NCBI GenBank assembly: GCA_035293845.1
Contig: DATGMB010000112.1
Span: 1-9,508, forward strand
DNA from: DATGMB01 sp035293845
GTDB lineage: Bacteria; Acidobacteriota; Terriglobia; Bryobacterales; Bryobacteraceae
DNA length: 9,508 bases
Reading direction: 5' to 3'
Under the pieces are notes generated by a model. It was not told where the DNA came from. It saw only the letters and a list, made by a program, of their open reading frames with translations, and did no database searches. Numbering within the stretch: the stretch's first letter is position 1; each line of letters begins with the position of its first letter. Positions 1 to 6,898 of this stretch are shown piece after piece. Both the position numbers and the translations under genes were made by a program.

Positions 1-1056
1 CGCATCCGCGCCTCGCTGCCGACCATCCAGTACGCGCTCGATCACGGCGCCGGTGTCATCCTGGCTTCTCACCTCGGCCGCCCCAAGGGCAAGCCGAATC
101 CGGAGATGAGCCTCCAGCCCGTGGCCGCGCGCCTGCAGGAACTGCTCGGCCGCAACGTCAAAATGGCGACGGATTGCGTCGGCCCGGCCGTCGAGGCCCT
201 GCTGCCCGCGCCCGGTGAGGTGCTCCTGCTCGAAAACCTCCGCTTCCACGCCGAAGAGGAGAAGAACGACCCCGCCTTCGCCAAACAACTCGCCGCCCTC
301 TGCGACATCTATGTCAACGACGCCTTCGGCTCCGCCCACCGCGCCCACGCCTCGACCGAAGGCATGATCGCCTTCGTCCCGCAGGCCGCCGCCGGCCTGC
401 TCATGGAGCAGGAGCTGAAGTATCTCGGCATGGCCACCACCAACCCCGAGCGGCCCTGCATCGCCATTCTTGGCGGCGCCAAAGTCTCGGATAAAATCGA
501 AGTCATCGAAAACCTCGGCAAAGTCGTCGACAAACTCCTGATCGGCGGCGCGATGGCCTACACCTTCCTGAAAGCGCAGGGCCATCCCACCGGCAAATCG
601 CTCGTCGAAGACGATAAGGTGGACCTGGCGAAGAAACTCCTCCAGGATCTCGGCGGCAAGCTCATGCTCCCCGCCGACCACATCGTCGTCTCCGAAATCG
701 CCCCCGGCGCGCCCAACGAAGCCGTCGAGACGATCCCCGCGGATAAGATCGGCGTCGATATAGGCCCCAAGACTGTCGCCGCCTATTCGCAGGCGATCTC
801 CGGAGCGAAAACGGTCATCTGGAACGGCCCTATGGGAATCTTCGAGAAGCCGCCCTTCGATAAGGGCACCGTCGCCCTCGCGAAAGCCGTCGCCGAGTCC
901 GGCGCCACTTCCGTGGTTGGCGGCGGCGATTCCGAAAAGGCCATCAAGGCCGCCGGCGTCACCAGCAAAATCACCCACGTCTCGACCGGCGGCGGCGCGT
1001 CTCTCGAATTCCTGGCCGGCATCAAGCTCCCCGGCGTCGCAGCACTGGACCGCTGA
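1..1056 (+). CDS. pgk: Phosphoglycerate kinase, 5' end outside the window
   Basis: Phosphoglycerate kinase transfers phosphate between 1,3-bisphosphoglycerate and ADP in glycolysis, in the cytoplasm. The reading frame is open from base 1, so the gene is truncated by the window edge; 351 residues are visible and roughly 40-45 N-terminal residues are missing compared with the usual 390-400. Recognisable family motifs in order are RIRASLPTIQYAL at the very start, the substrate-binding SHLGRPKG (visible residues 23-30), LLENLRFHAEEE, YVNDAFGSAHRAHAST, the interdomain ILGGAKVSDKIEVIENL, the nucleotide-domain VIWNGPMGIFE, and the C-terminal VVGGGDSEKA and STGGGASLEFL. The frame ends at TGA in a normal place after LPGV. 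No frameshift or missing key segment is seen. An ATG at 106 also lies in frame, but it is internal, because conserved kinase sequence precedes it. Identification is firm. Confidence 0.98.
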   Translation, partial: RIRASLPTIQYALDHGAGVILASHLGRPKGKPNPEMSLQPVAARLQELLGRNVKMATDCVGPAVEALLPAPGEVLLLENLRFHAEEEKNDPAFAKQLAALCDIYVNDAFGSAHRAHASTEGMIAFVPQAAAGLLMEQELKYLGMATTNPERPCIAILGGAKVSDKIEVIENLGKVVDKLLIGGAMAYTFLKAQGHPTGKSLVEDDKVDLAKKLLQDLGGKLMLPADHIVVSEIAPGAPNEAVETIPADKIGVDIGPKTVAAYSQAISGAKTVIWNGPMGIFEKPPFDKGTVALAKAVAESGATSVVGGGDSEKAIKAAGVTSKITHVSTGGGASLEFLAGIKLPGVAALDR

Positions 1057-1057
1057 T

Positions 1058-1076
1058 CGTCGCGCCCCGCGCGACG
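1058..1076 (+). terminator. GC hairpin directly after the pgk stop
   Basis: CGTCGCG (1058-1064) is perfectly complemented by CGCGACG (1070-1076), with one further C-G pair possible inside, leaving a three-base loop. It starts two bases after the pgk stop codon. No T-run follows, so it is not a textbook intrinsic terminator; in high-GC genomes such hairpins can still stop transcription or protect the 3' end of the mRNA. Confidence 0.4.
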
Positions 1077-1133
1077 CAAAGGGTGGCAGGACCTCCCGGT
1101 CGCCCGCGTGTGGCTGAGCGTTCCTGAACCGGG

Positions 1134-1160
1134 GGGCAGGCCGTTGCGCAGGGCCTGCCC
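1134..1160. terminator. Candidate bidirectional terminator hairpin between convergent genes
   Basis: GGGCAGGCC (1134-1142) and GGCCTGCCC (1152-1160) form a perfect 9-bp stem around a 9-base loop. It lies 8 bases downstream of the stop codon of the leftward DsrE-like gene and 78 bases after pgk, so transcripts from both sides reach it. There is no T-run on either strand. Terminator function is inferred from the stem and the convergent position only. Confidence 0.45.
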
Positions 1161-1167
1161 GCGTCCT

Positions 1168-1581
1168 TCACAAGCTGATCACCACATCCGGCGGGTTCGT
1201 CCCCAGCGCCGAATATACATCCGGAAAGCATCCCACGTGCAGCCCGTCGATCGCATCCTTCAGCCGGATCTTCTCCGGCGCTCCCGAGGGCCGCCCTTCC
1301 TTGCCGCCCGGATAACACCACACCGGCTCGCCCTCTGCCAGCCCGCGGTCGAGCGCGCACATGTCGCACACTCCCAGCCAGATGTTCTGCGCCTTCGCCA
1401 CCTTCGCCAGGCGCTCGCCGATCGGATCTCCCTTGCGCAGCACGTAGGCGTTGTCATCGAAAAAGAACATCCCGACGACCTGGGCCCCATGCGTCCCCGC
1501 CTCCAGTTGCGGCAGGATCATCTTCCCCAGCTTGTACTCCACGTTATGGCCGGAGGTGATAAACAGATAAGCCACTTTCAT
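1168..1581 (-). CDS. DsrE/DsrF-like family protein with a CxxC pair
   Basis: A 137-residue soluble protein that resembles the DsrE/DsrF-like sulfur-relay fold. The N-terminal MKVAYLFITSG strand, the hydrophobic VVGMFFFDDNAYVL segment (about residues 37-50) and the C-terminal PDVVISL strand suit a small alpha/beta fold. A CDMC pair in LGVCDMCALDRG (near residue 96) could serve in persulfide or thiol chemistry. From memory it resembles proteins annotated as SaoD-type DsrE relatives; this was not checked. The start at 1581 is preferred over one 45 codons upstream: that extension is a low-complexity Gly/Arg/Ala stretch overlapping the microprotein gene, and a purine-rich GAAGAGA lies just upstream of 1581. 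It follows the microprotein and the M24 peptidase on the same strand and may be co-transcribed. Family placement is fairly good; the substrate is unknown. Confidence 0.8.
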   Translation of the reverse strand: MKVAYLFITSGHNVEYKLGKMILPQLEAGTHGAQVVGMFFFDDNAYVLRKGDPIGERLAKVAKAQNIWLGVCDMCALDRGLAEGEPVWCYPGGKEGRPSGAPEKIRLKDAIDGLHVGCFPDVYSALGTNPPDVVISL

Positions 1582-1643
1582 TGGATCTCTTCGGATTCTC
1601 CCTTTTTCTGATTGCCGCGCTCCCCGGCGCAGCCGTCCGCCCT

Positions 1644-1733
1644 TCACACCGGCAGGCCCAGCCGCGGAAGCACCCACTTCACCACCGCGAAATAGCCGGC
1701 CAACACCAGCGCCCAAACCAGCCTGTGGTCCAT
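1644..1733 (-). CDS. 29-residue single-pass membrane microprotein
   Basis: A short frame in the gap between the M24 peptidase and the DsrE-like gene, on the same strand. It begins MDHRLVWALVLAGYF and continues with AVVKWVLPRLGLPV before TGA. The composition is that of one membrane segment (about residues 5-22, rich in Val, Leu, Ala and aromatics) with a short charged N-terminus and a Lys/Arg near the C-terminal side. Spacing is tight: 33 bases after the peptidase stop and 62 bases before the DsrE-like start. An AGGG motif lies only about two bases before the ATG, closer than an ideal Shine-Dalgarno. No family is recognised. It may be a small membrane partner of a neighbour, or a chance open frame; the clean membrane-like composition and operon position favour a real gene. 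Confidence 0.5.
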   Translation of the reverse strand: MDHRLVWALVLAGYFAVVKWVLPRLGLPV

Positions 1734-1766
1734 GTCCCTATTGGATGCAGTTTCAGCGCTCCGGCG

Positions 1767-2936
1767 TCAAAACAACGCCAGTTCCCGCTGCACCGCGCCG
1801 GTCACGCGCGCATCGCCCTCGCCGACGAACATGTTCACCTCCGACCGCACGCCGAATTCCGGCAGATAGATTCCCGGCTCGATCGAAAAGCACGTCCATG
1901 GCGAAATCCGCCGTTCGTCGTGCGTCTCCAGGTTGTCCATGTTCGCCCCGTTGCCGTGCACCTCGACCCCGATCGAATGCCCCGTCCGGTGCGTGAAGTA
2001 CTCGCCGTACCCGCGGCTCGCGATCACCCCGCGCGCGGCATCGTCCACCTGGTACCCGCACAGCGCCTCGCCCTGCGCCATCGCCGTCTCGACGCGCCGC
2101 ACCGCCGCGTCCCGCGCGCCCGTCACCACCTCGAACACGCTGCGCATCTTCTCCGGCGGATTTTCGCCCAGGAAGTGCGTCCACGTGATGTCGTAATAGA
2201 CCGCGTCCGGCCGGTCCAGCTTCGCCCACATATCGAGCAGCACCAGGTCGCCCTTGCGGATCGGCGCGCTCGCGCCCTCCATCGGCTCATAATGCGGATT
2301 GGACGCGTTCGCGTTCGCCCCCACGATCGGCCCGTGGTCCGTTACCAGCCCCGACGCCGCGAACCTTTCTCTCACGAACATCTTGACGTCGTATTCCCCG
2401 AGCGGCGACCCGTTCTGCACATGCTCGCGGATGAACTCGAACGCCGCCGCCCGCGCTGCATCCACGCGCCGCCCCGCCTCCAGGTGCGATTCCAGTTGTT
2501 CCCGCGACCACTTCGCCTCGAACGCCTGGATCAGCTCCGCCGAGCTCGCCACCTCCAGCCCCACGCTCCGCACCAGCTCCACCGTTCCCGCGTCCACCAT
2601 CGAGACATAGGGAATCGCGCAGTTCGGCGAATACTGCATCGCCACGCGCCGCGAGCCCGCGGTGATCTTCCGCAGCCCCGCCACCTGTTCGCTCCAGCTC
2701 GAATATTTCGTCTTATCGCCGGCCAGCGCATCGAGCATCCCGCTCTCGATGCGATGCACCAGCCCGCGCGGCTCGCCACTCGCCGGAATCAGGTAATACC
2801 ATCGCCGCGTGGGCGTCCGCGGCGGCGTGAAGCCGAGGACGCGGTAGGCGAGCGGATCGCGCAAATGGTGATCGAAAAATAGCCAGCCGTCCAGCTTCTG
2901 ATTCCGAATCTCCTGCTGAATTTTTTCGAGTTGCAT
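1767..2936 (-). CDS. M24 family metallopeptidase (Xaa-Pro dipeptidase/aminopeptidase-like)
   Basis: A 389-residue cytoplasmic metallopeptidase of the pita-bread M24 family, which removes residues next to proline from short peptides. The N-terminal part (about 1-150) is the creatinase/prolidase-like accessory domain; the catalytic domain follows. The five expected metal ligands are visible: Asp235 in LVLLDMWAK, Asp249 in VYYDITWTH, His320 in HRTGHSIGVEVHG, Glu353 in FSIEPGIYLP and Glu366 in VRSEVNMFV. Length and order are normal for the family, so it should be active; exact substrate preference (aminopeptidase P or prolidase) cannot be read from the sequence. The ATG at 2936 begins a typical MQLEKIQQEI helix, though no strong ribosome site is seen before it. 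It lies 76 bases downstream of the propeller protein on the same strand, so co-transcription is possible but uncertain. Confidence 0.93.
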   Translation of the reverse strand: MQLEKIQQEIRNQKLDGWLFFDHHLRDPLAYRVLGFTPPRTPTRRWYYLIPASGEPRGLVHRIESGMLDALAGDKTKYSSWSEQVAGLRKITAGSRRVAMQYSPNCAIPYVSMVDAGTVELVRSVGLEVASSAELIQAFEAKWSREQLESHLEAGRRVDAARAAAFEFIREHVQNGSPLGEYDVKMFVRERFAASGLVTDHGPIVGANANASNPHYEPMEGASAPIRKGDLVLLDMWAKLDRPDAVYYDITWTHFLGENPPEKMRSVFEVVTGARDAAVRRVETAMAQGEALCGYQVDDAARGVIASRGYGEYFTHRTGHSIGVEVHGNGANMDNLETHDERRISPWTCFSIEPGIYLPEFGVRSEVNMFVGEGDARVTGAVQRELALF

Positions 2937-3012
2937 AGGCGCACCACCAGTCTAACCCGTAACCAGCGCAACAGAGCCGCGAGGCTAAGGCAGTGCTGCC
3001 GCGCCTGCGCGC

Positions 3013-5181
3013 CTATCTCCAATTTTTCATCAGCACCAGATCGCTGCCCGACCGGTCCTGCTGCGCATACACCATCCAGCGTCCATCCGGCGATACCGCC
3101 ACGCTGCCGTCGAATGCCACCGGATGGTCCACGCGGAACAGCCTCCGCACCGTGCCGGCCTCATCGCGGAACTGCGCCCACGCCGAGTTCCCATCCGGCC
3201 AGGCGAGATAGTCCACGAAATACACGCCGCCGGGGCCAAATGCCCAGCTCCCCCAAAGTCCCGCGTGCAACTCGGGCAGGACGGCCTCCTCCGGACCGCC
3301 GGCGAGCGGAACGCGGAACAGCCCCGGTTCGGTCGGGCTGTGGACATAATAGAGATATCTACCGTCCGGCGATTCCCACCCCGCGCAAGCGTGCTCGCGG
3401 ACAAGCTGCGCCGCGCCGGGCCCGCCCTCCGGCGTCCATGCCCGCCGCCAGATGCTGCGCAGGCCGGTGGCGTCGCTGTTGTAATAAATGAAGCGCCCAT
3501 CGCGCGACCAGCTCGGCAGCGATTCGTTCGAAGCCTCGAACGTCACCCTCTGCGGCCGCCCGCCGCCCGCCGCCACCACCCAGATATCCGCGCTGCCGCT
3601 CGCCCGCGAATCGAAAGCGATCCAACGGCCGTCCGGCGACCACCGCGGCGCGCCCGTTAGCGGGCCGTCGAACCACGTCAGCCGGCGCGCCCCGCGGCCG
3701 TCGCTATCGGCGAGCCAGATCTCGCTGTGGCCGCTGCGCGTGCTACGGAACGCCACCCGCCGTCCGTCCGGTGAAAACTGCGGGCTCGAGGTCAGCGCCC
3801 GCGAAACCAACCACGGAACGCCGGGACTTCCGGAATCGGTGTCGCCCAGCGCGCGCCGCCACACGTTGATGTTCTCCACCCGGTGCGAGAAAACCAGGTT
3901 GGAGCCGTCGCGCGAGACGGCCGGCTGCGCGGCATCTTCCAGCCCCTTCATGAGCCGCACCGGACCTTGCCCGGGACGCACACGCCAGAGCGTCGGCGAT
4001 GCGCCGCCGCGCGCCGATGAATAAACCAGTTCGCCGTCATTCACCCACGCCATGCCTTCGATTCGCGCCCGGTCGAACGTGATCTGCCGGTCCGGGCCTT
4101 CCGGAAATCCGGCGACGAAAATCTCGCTCACCGCGGCATCCGAACTGCGCACGTACGCCAGCCTCCTGCCGTCTGGCGAAAACGCCGGGTGGTGATACGA
4201 AAGCCGCGTCGCCGATTCGCGGAACACTCGCTTCTCTCCCGTGCGCGGCGAAATCAGCACCAGCTGCAGGTCACCCGCCGTGCCGGAAGGCTCGGCCGTC
4301 GCCAGCCAGGCGCCGTCCGGCGACCACGCCAGGCCCGGATTCACTTCGGCCCGCGCGGCAATCGCGGCAATCGGCGCGTCCGATCCCGGCGCCGCCAGCC
4401 GCACGCGCCGCAGTTCGATCCGCTCGCGATTCACCCGCCGCAGGAACGCGATCTCCGTTCCGTCCGGACTCCACGCCGGCGTGTATTCCCACTCCTCCGA
4501 CCGAGTCAATCGCAGCGGCTGCTCGGCATTCAGCGCCTGGACGTACACCCCCGGTATGTGCGCCTCGCTTCCGCCGTCCCAGGTATAGGCGACCCGATTT
4601 CCGTCCGGGGAAAACGCAGGCTGCCACGCAATTCCCGGAAAATACGTCAGCGGTGCGACCGCCGGGGTCCGCGCCCGATGCCCCCACACCAGCCACAACG
4701 CAGCCGTCAGTATCAGGACACCGGCGGCAATCGCCGGAACCCACTGCCGCCGGTCCCGCGCCCGCACAGGTCGAGCCGCCCCCTCCGGAGCAGCGGCCGT
4801 AATCGGGCGCTGCGCGTCGTCAGCCGCCGCTTCCGCCGGTACAATCTCCAGCTCGTAGCGTCCCGCCGGCACTTGCAGCCGGTAAGGACTGTTCCGGCCC
4901 TCCCCGGCATAATACTCCGCCAGCTTACGGCGCAACCGGGTCGCTTCCGTCCGGACGATGGAATCGACCTTGGGGTCGTACCCCACCTCGCGGTCGAAAA
5001 CCAGCACACCGATCTCGGTCTCCTTCAGCGACTCGCCGTCCGGCCGGTTCGCCCGCTCCGCCAGCAGGGTCAGGAACCGGCACATCCGCCGCGACCGTAC
5101 AAACTGCGGACTCGAAAGGATCTGCTGAATCGCCTCGGGGTCGATACGGTGGTTGGGAGCGGCCGGGGAGCGGATATCCAT
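3013..5181 (-). CDS. Winged-helix / transmembrane / PD40 beta-propeller regulator-like protein
   Basis: A 722-residue protein in three parts. Residues about 12-115 look like the winged-helix-type DNA-binding domain found at the start of many acidobacterial sensor proteins: an IQQILSSPQF helix, KETEIGVLVFDREVGYDP, an Arg-rich TEATRLRRKLAEYY helix, and a final YRLQVPAGRYELEI wing. Residues about 147-167 form one membrane span (VPAIAAGVLILTAALWLVWG). From about 178 to the end there are roughly a dozen PD40/TolB-like repeats with the hallmark SPDG in variants such as FSPDGNRVAY, WSPDGTEIAF, FSPDGRRLAY and WSPDGRWIAF, predicted to fold as one or two beta-propellers outside the cytoplasm. The layout matches CadC/ToxR-type one-component regulators, with the propeller as putative sensor. 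The ATG at 5181 has no Shine-Dalgarno, but the helix-turn-helix begins soon after it. The gene is divergent from the collagen-like cluster, a typical position for its regulator. Ligand unknown. Confidence 0.85.
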   Translation of the reverse strand: MDIRSPAAPNHRIDPEAIQQILSSPQFVRSRRMCRFLTLLAERANRPDGESLKETEIGVLVFDREVGYDPKVDSIVRTEATRLRRKLAEYYAGEGRNSPYRLQVPAGRYELEIVPAEAAADDAQRPITAAAPEGAARPVRARDRRQWVPAIAAGVLILTAALWLVWGHRARTPAVAPLTYFPGIAWQPAFSPDGNRVAYTWDGGSEAHIPGVYVQALNAEQPLRLTRSEEWEYTPAWSPDGTEIAFLRRVNRERIELRRVRLAAPGSDAPIAAIAARAEVNPGLAWSPDGAWLATAEPSGTAGDLQLVLISPRTGEKRVFRESATRLSYHHPAFSPDGRRLAYVRSSDAAVSEIFVAGFPEGPDRQITFDRARIEGMAWVNDGELVYSSARGGASPTLWRVRPGQGPVRLMKGLEDAAQPAVSRDGSNLVFSHRVENINVWRRALGDTDSGSPGVPWLVSRALTSSPQFSPDGRRVAFRSTRSGHSEIWLADSDGRGARRLTWFDGPLTGAPRWSPDGRWIAFDSRASGSADIWVVAAGGGRPQRVTFEASNESLPSWSRDGRFIYYNSDATGLRSIWRRAWTPEGGPGAAQLVREHACAGWESPDGRYLYYVHSPTEPGLFRVPLAGGPEEAVLPELHAGLWGSWAFGPGGVYFVDYLAWPDGNSAWAQFRDEAGTVRRLFRVDHPVAFDGSVAVSPDGRWMVYAQQDRSGSDLVLMKNWR

Positions 5182-5194
5182 ACGTACTGGAACA

Positions 5195-5208
5195 GGGATA
5201 GCTATCCC
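5195..5208. promoter_or_regulatory. Perfect 14-bp palindrome in the divergent gap, candidate operator
   Basis: GGGATAGCTATCCC is an exact inverted repeat with no spacer. It sits 14 bases upstream of the winged-helix protein's start codon and 68 bases upstream of the first collagen-like gene. It abuts a leftward TAGAAT box and lies about 60 bases upstream of the rightward transcription start predicted from the other TAGAAT box. That geometry would suit a dimeric regulator that represses its own gene and acts on the opposite one. The palindrome is directly seen; its role is inference. Confidence 0.45.
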
Positions 5209-5214
5209 ATTCTA
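5209..5214 (-). promoter_or_regulatory. Possible -10 box for the winged-helix/propeller gene
   Basis: On the minus strand this reads TAGAAT, five of six matches to TATAAT, 27 bases before the start codon of the leftward gene. No convincing -35 element is found 16-18 bases further upstream, which would fit an activator-dependent or weak promoter. In a GC-rich window an AT-rich hexamer here stands out, but chance occurrence is possible. Confidence 0.3.
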
Positions 5215-5249
5215 GCCCCTTCTAACTCCTTCCGCTACACCGCCTTCCA

Positions 5250-5255
5250 TAGAAT
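5250..5255 (+). promoter_or_regulatory. Possible -10 box for the collagen-like gene cluster
   Basis: TAGAAT, five of six matches to TATAAT, lies 20 bases before the first collagen-like ATG and just upstream of a strong ribosome site (GGAGGA, 5265-5270). The leader it implies would be very short, about 14 bases. There is no clear -35 hexamer at normal spacing. It mirrors the leftward TAGAAT at 5209-5214. Confidence 0.3.
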
Positions 5256-5275
5256 CGGTACTACGGAGGAACACT

Positions 5276-6127
5276 ATGAAGCGGCTCATGGCCGTGTGCT
5301 GCTTTCTCGGCGCCGCGGTACTGCAGGCCCAGACGCCGGTCATCGATTGCGTCGTCCAAAACTCGCAGACCGGCATGTACACGGCTTATTTCGGGTACAC
5401 TGGCAACGGTTCGGGCGTTACCATCCCTCCCGGGCCCGCCAACTCCGTCGACGCCACCGCCATCCTTCACGGCACCCTGCCTACTTCCTTTATCGGCTCG
5501 GCGCAGCATATGCTCTTCTCCCTGACGTTCGCTCCCGGTGTGACCCCGGCCTGGCATCTCAACGGATCCGACGCGGTCGCCACCCCGGGGGCCGTGTCCG
5601 GATGCCAGATTGCAGTGGGCAGCGGCATCTCCGCCTACGCCCAATTGCGCTGCTGGGATCGCAACCAGAATCAGACCTGCGACGCCTCCGAAGACGTGGA
5701 TGGCGACGGTTTCTGCACCATCCTCGATTGCGCCGGCGCACCCGGCGCGCAGGGCCCGCCGGGGCTGCCGGGCACGAACAGCACTGTCCCGGGCCCGATC
5801 GGTCCCACCGGACCCGCCGGACCCCAAGGGATCGCGGGCCCGGCTGGTCCCACGGGATCGGTTGGACCGGTCGGCCCCACCGGACCTGCCGGACCCGCCG
5901 GAACCGCTCCGGTCCTCCAGACCGTCACCGCCGCTCCCGGCGCCGCCAACGCCGCGGCCAACTGCGCCGCCAATCAATTCCTGGTCACCGGCGGCGGTAC
6001 CTGCACCGTCCCCAACCTGCCCGGCGCGGGACGTATCGCTGCCAGCGCCCCCTCCGGCAACGGCTGGTCCGTTTCCTGTAACGCCGGCCAGGCGACGGCC
6101 ATCGCGGTCTGCGCCCCTCGGCAGTAA
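5276..6127 (+). CDS. Secreted collagen-like protein, copy 1 of 3
   Basis: A 283-residue exported protein. Residues 1-18 form a signal peptide (MKRLMAVCCFLGAAVLQA, likely cut before QTP). Residues about 19-125 are a Gly/Ser/Thr-rich, probably beta-sheet domain containing TAYFGYTGNGSG. Two adjacent EF-hand-like loops follow: DRNQNQTCDASE (128-139) with acidic or amide ligands at positions 1, 3, 5, 9 and 12, then a second loop (140-151) beginning DVDGDG. The collagen region has 5 Gly-X-Y triplets, a four-residue break (STVP), then 13 more triplets to about residue 210. The C-terminal domain carries GGGTCTVPN, GRIAASAP and NGWSVSC, shared with the next two genes. A strong GGAGGA ribosome site ends five bases before the ATG. 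It is the most divergent of the three copies. The protein probably forms a trimer at the cell surface or outside the cell; function is unknown. Confidence 0.85.
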   Translation: MKRLMAVCCFLGAAVLQAQTPVIDCVVQNSQTGMYTAYFGYTGNGSGVTIPPGPANSVDATAILHGTLPTSFIGSAQHMLFSLTFAPGVTPAWHLNGSDAVATPGAVSGCQIAVGSGISAYAQLRCWDRNQNQTCDASEDVDGDGFCTILDCAGAPGAQGPPGLPGTNSTVPGPIGPTGPAGPQGIAGPAGPTGSVGPVGPTGPAGPAGTAPVLQTVTAAPGAANAAANCAANQFLVTGGGTCTVPNLPGAGRIAASAPSGNGWSVSCNAGQATAIAVCAPRQ

Positions 6128-6141
6128 AGCAGGAGAACCCC

Positions 6142-6849
6142 ATGAAACGCTGCCTCTCGCTCCTGATCCTTTGCACCGCCGCTTCGTTCGGCCAGGTCAC
6201 CACAGGCGTCTACCCCCTCCTCGATTGCGTCACCTTCAACCCCGTGCACAACCAGTCGCTCGGCACGTTCTCGCAGGTTGCCGGGAAACTCGACAACACC
6301 ACCGTAACCGGCGCCAATACCCCCTCGCTCTACTGCCCGCTTGCCCAGACAGCCTGCTGGAACACCATCGCCAATGCCCTCTGCGACTCCTCCGAGGACA
6401 TCAACGGCGACGGCAGGTGCGACGCGCGCGACTGCCTCGGCTCGACGGGCGCGACAGGGCCCCAGGGCCCGCAAGGTCCCGCCGGCGCGCAAAGCCTGGC
6501 CGGCCCGACCGGACCGCAAGAGCCGCAGGGCCCCGCCGGAGCGGCCGGCCCGCAAGGGCCGCAAGGTCCGCAAGGCCCGGCCGGTCCCGCCGGCCCTGCT
6601 GGCGCGCCCGGAATCCCGCCTTCCGTCGCGACCGGCACCATCGCCGGCAACACGAACACTGCAACGGCCACTTGCGCCGCCGGACAAGTCTTGCTCAACG
6701 GCGGCGGCGTTTGCGCCGTGCCCAATACCAACACCATCAGCGGCCGCATCGCCTCGAATGCGCCCAACGGCGCCAATGGCTGGACCGTCGCCTGCAGCAG
6801 CGGCAACGCTACCGCCGAGGCCGTGTGCGCCGCCGCGGGAGGTAACTGA
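6142..6849 (+). CDS. Collagen-like protein, copy 2 of 3, shortened and partly degraded
   Basis: A 235-residue paralogue of copy 3 with a signal peptide (about 1-17, ending near SFG). The start is fixed by AGGAGA ending five bases before the ATG, 14 bases after the stop of copy 1, implying one transcript. From its first to its second shared cysteine (Cys29 to Cys65) it has 36 residues where copy 3 has 87, an in-frame loss of about 51 that removes most of the N-terminal beta-like domain. The first calcium loop has Asn74 and Ile76 where copy 3 has Asp and Asn; the second loop (DINGDGRCDARD) is intact. The collagen stretch has 20 triplets, two of which lack Gly: Ser118 (codon 6493-6495) and Glu127 (codon 6520-6522). 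The C-terminal domain is nearly identical to copy 3. It may be functional but looks to be under relaxed constraint. Confidence 0.82.
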   Translation: MKRCLSLLILCTAASFGQVTTGVYPLLDCVTFNPVHNQSLGTFSQVAGKLDNTTVTGANTPSLYCPLAQTACWNTIANALCDSSEDINGDGRCDARDCLGSTGATGPQGPQGPAGAQSLAGPTGPQEPQGPAGAAGPQGPQGPQGPAGPAGPAGAPGIPPSVATGTIAGNTNTATATCAAGQVLLNGGGVCAVPNTNTISGRIASNAPNGANGWTVACSSGNATAEAVCAAAGGN

Positions 6850-6898
6850 TTCCCGCCGGCGCCGCGGCCTATCGCAGCGGCCTTAGAAACGAGGACTC

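Noticed and set aside
1582..1716. Upstream in-frame extension of the DsrE-like protein by 45 residues
   Set aside because: The extension is Gly/Arg/Ala-rich and overlaps the microprotein frame, while MKVAYLF at 1581 starts the conserved fold.
1581..2882. Long plus-strand frame (433 codons) opposite the M24 peptidase gene
   Set aside because: It is antisense to a gene with all five metal ligands, has an Arg/His/Pro-rich composition and no recognisable domain; GC-rich codons keep the opposite strand open.
2937..3012. Promoter or terminator between the propeller gene and the M24 gene
   Set aside because: Only short imperfect stems and a poorly spaced TAGACT were found; nothing strong enough to call.
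5204..5212. Two-codon minus-strand frame (ATG GGA TAG) inside the palindrome, preceded by a purine-rich stretch
   Set aside because: It is too short to be distinguished from chance, and the possible -10 box on the same strand would start transcription downstream of it.
4189..6081. Long plus-strand frame (630 codons) crossing from antisense of the propeller gene into the first collagen-like gene
   Set aside because: It spans two real genes in the wrong frame and the divergent control region, and its composition is Arg-rich and unstructured.
6330..6806. Minus-strand frame opposite collagen copy 2 that also reads Gly-Pro-Cys/Ala triplets
   Set aside because: The complement of GGN-CCN codons again gives Gly-Pro in one frame, so a collagen-like antisense frame is an automatic by-product. 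The same happens opposite copies 1 and 3. There is no signal peptide or ribosome site.
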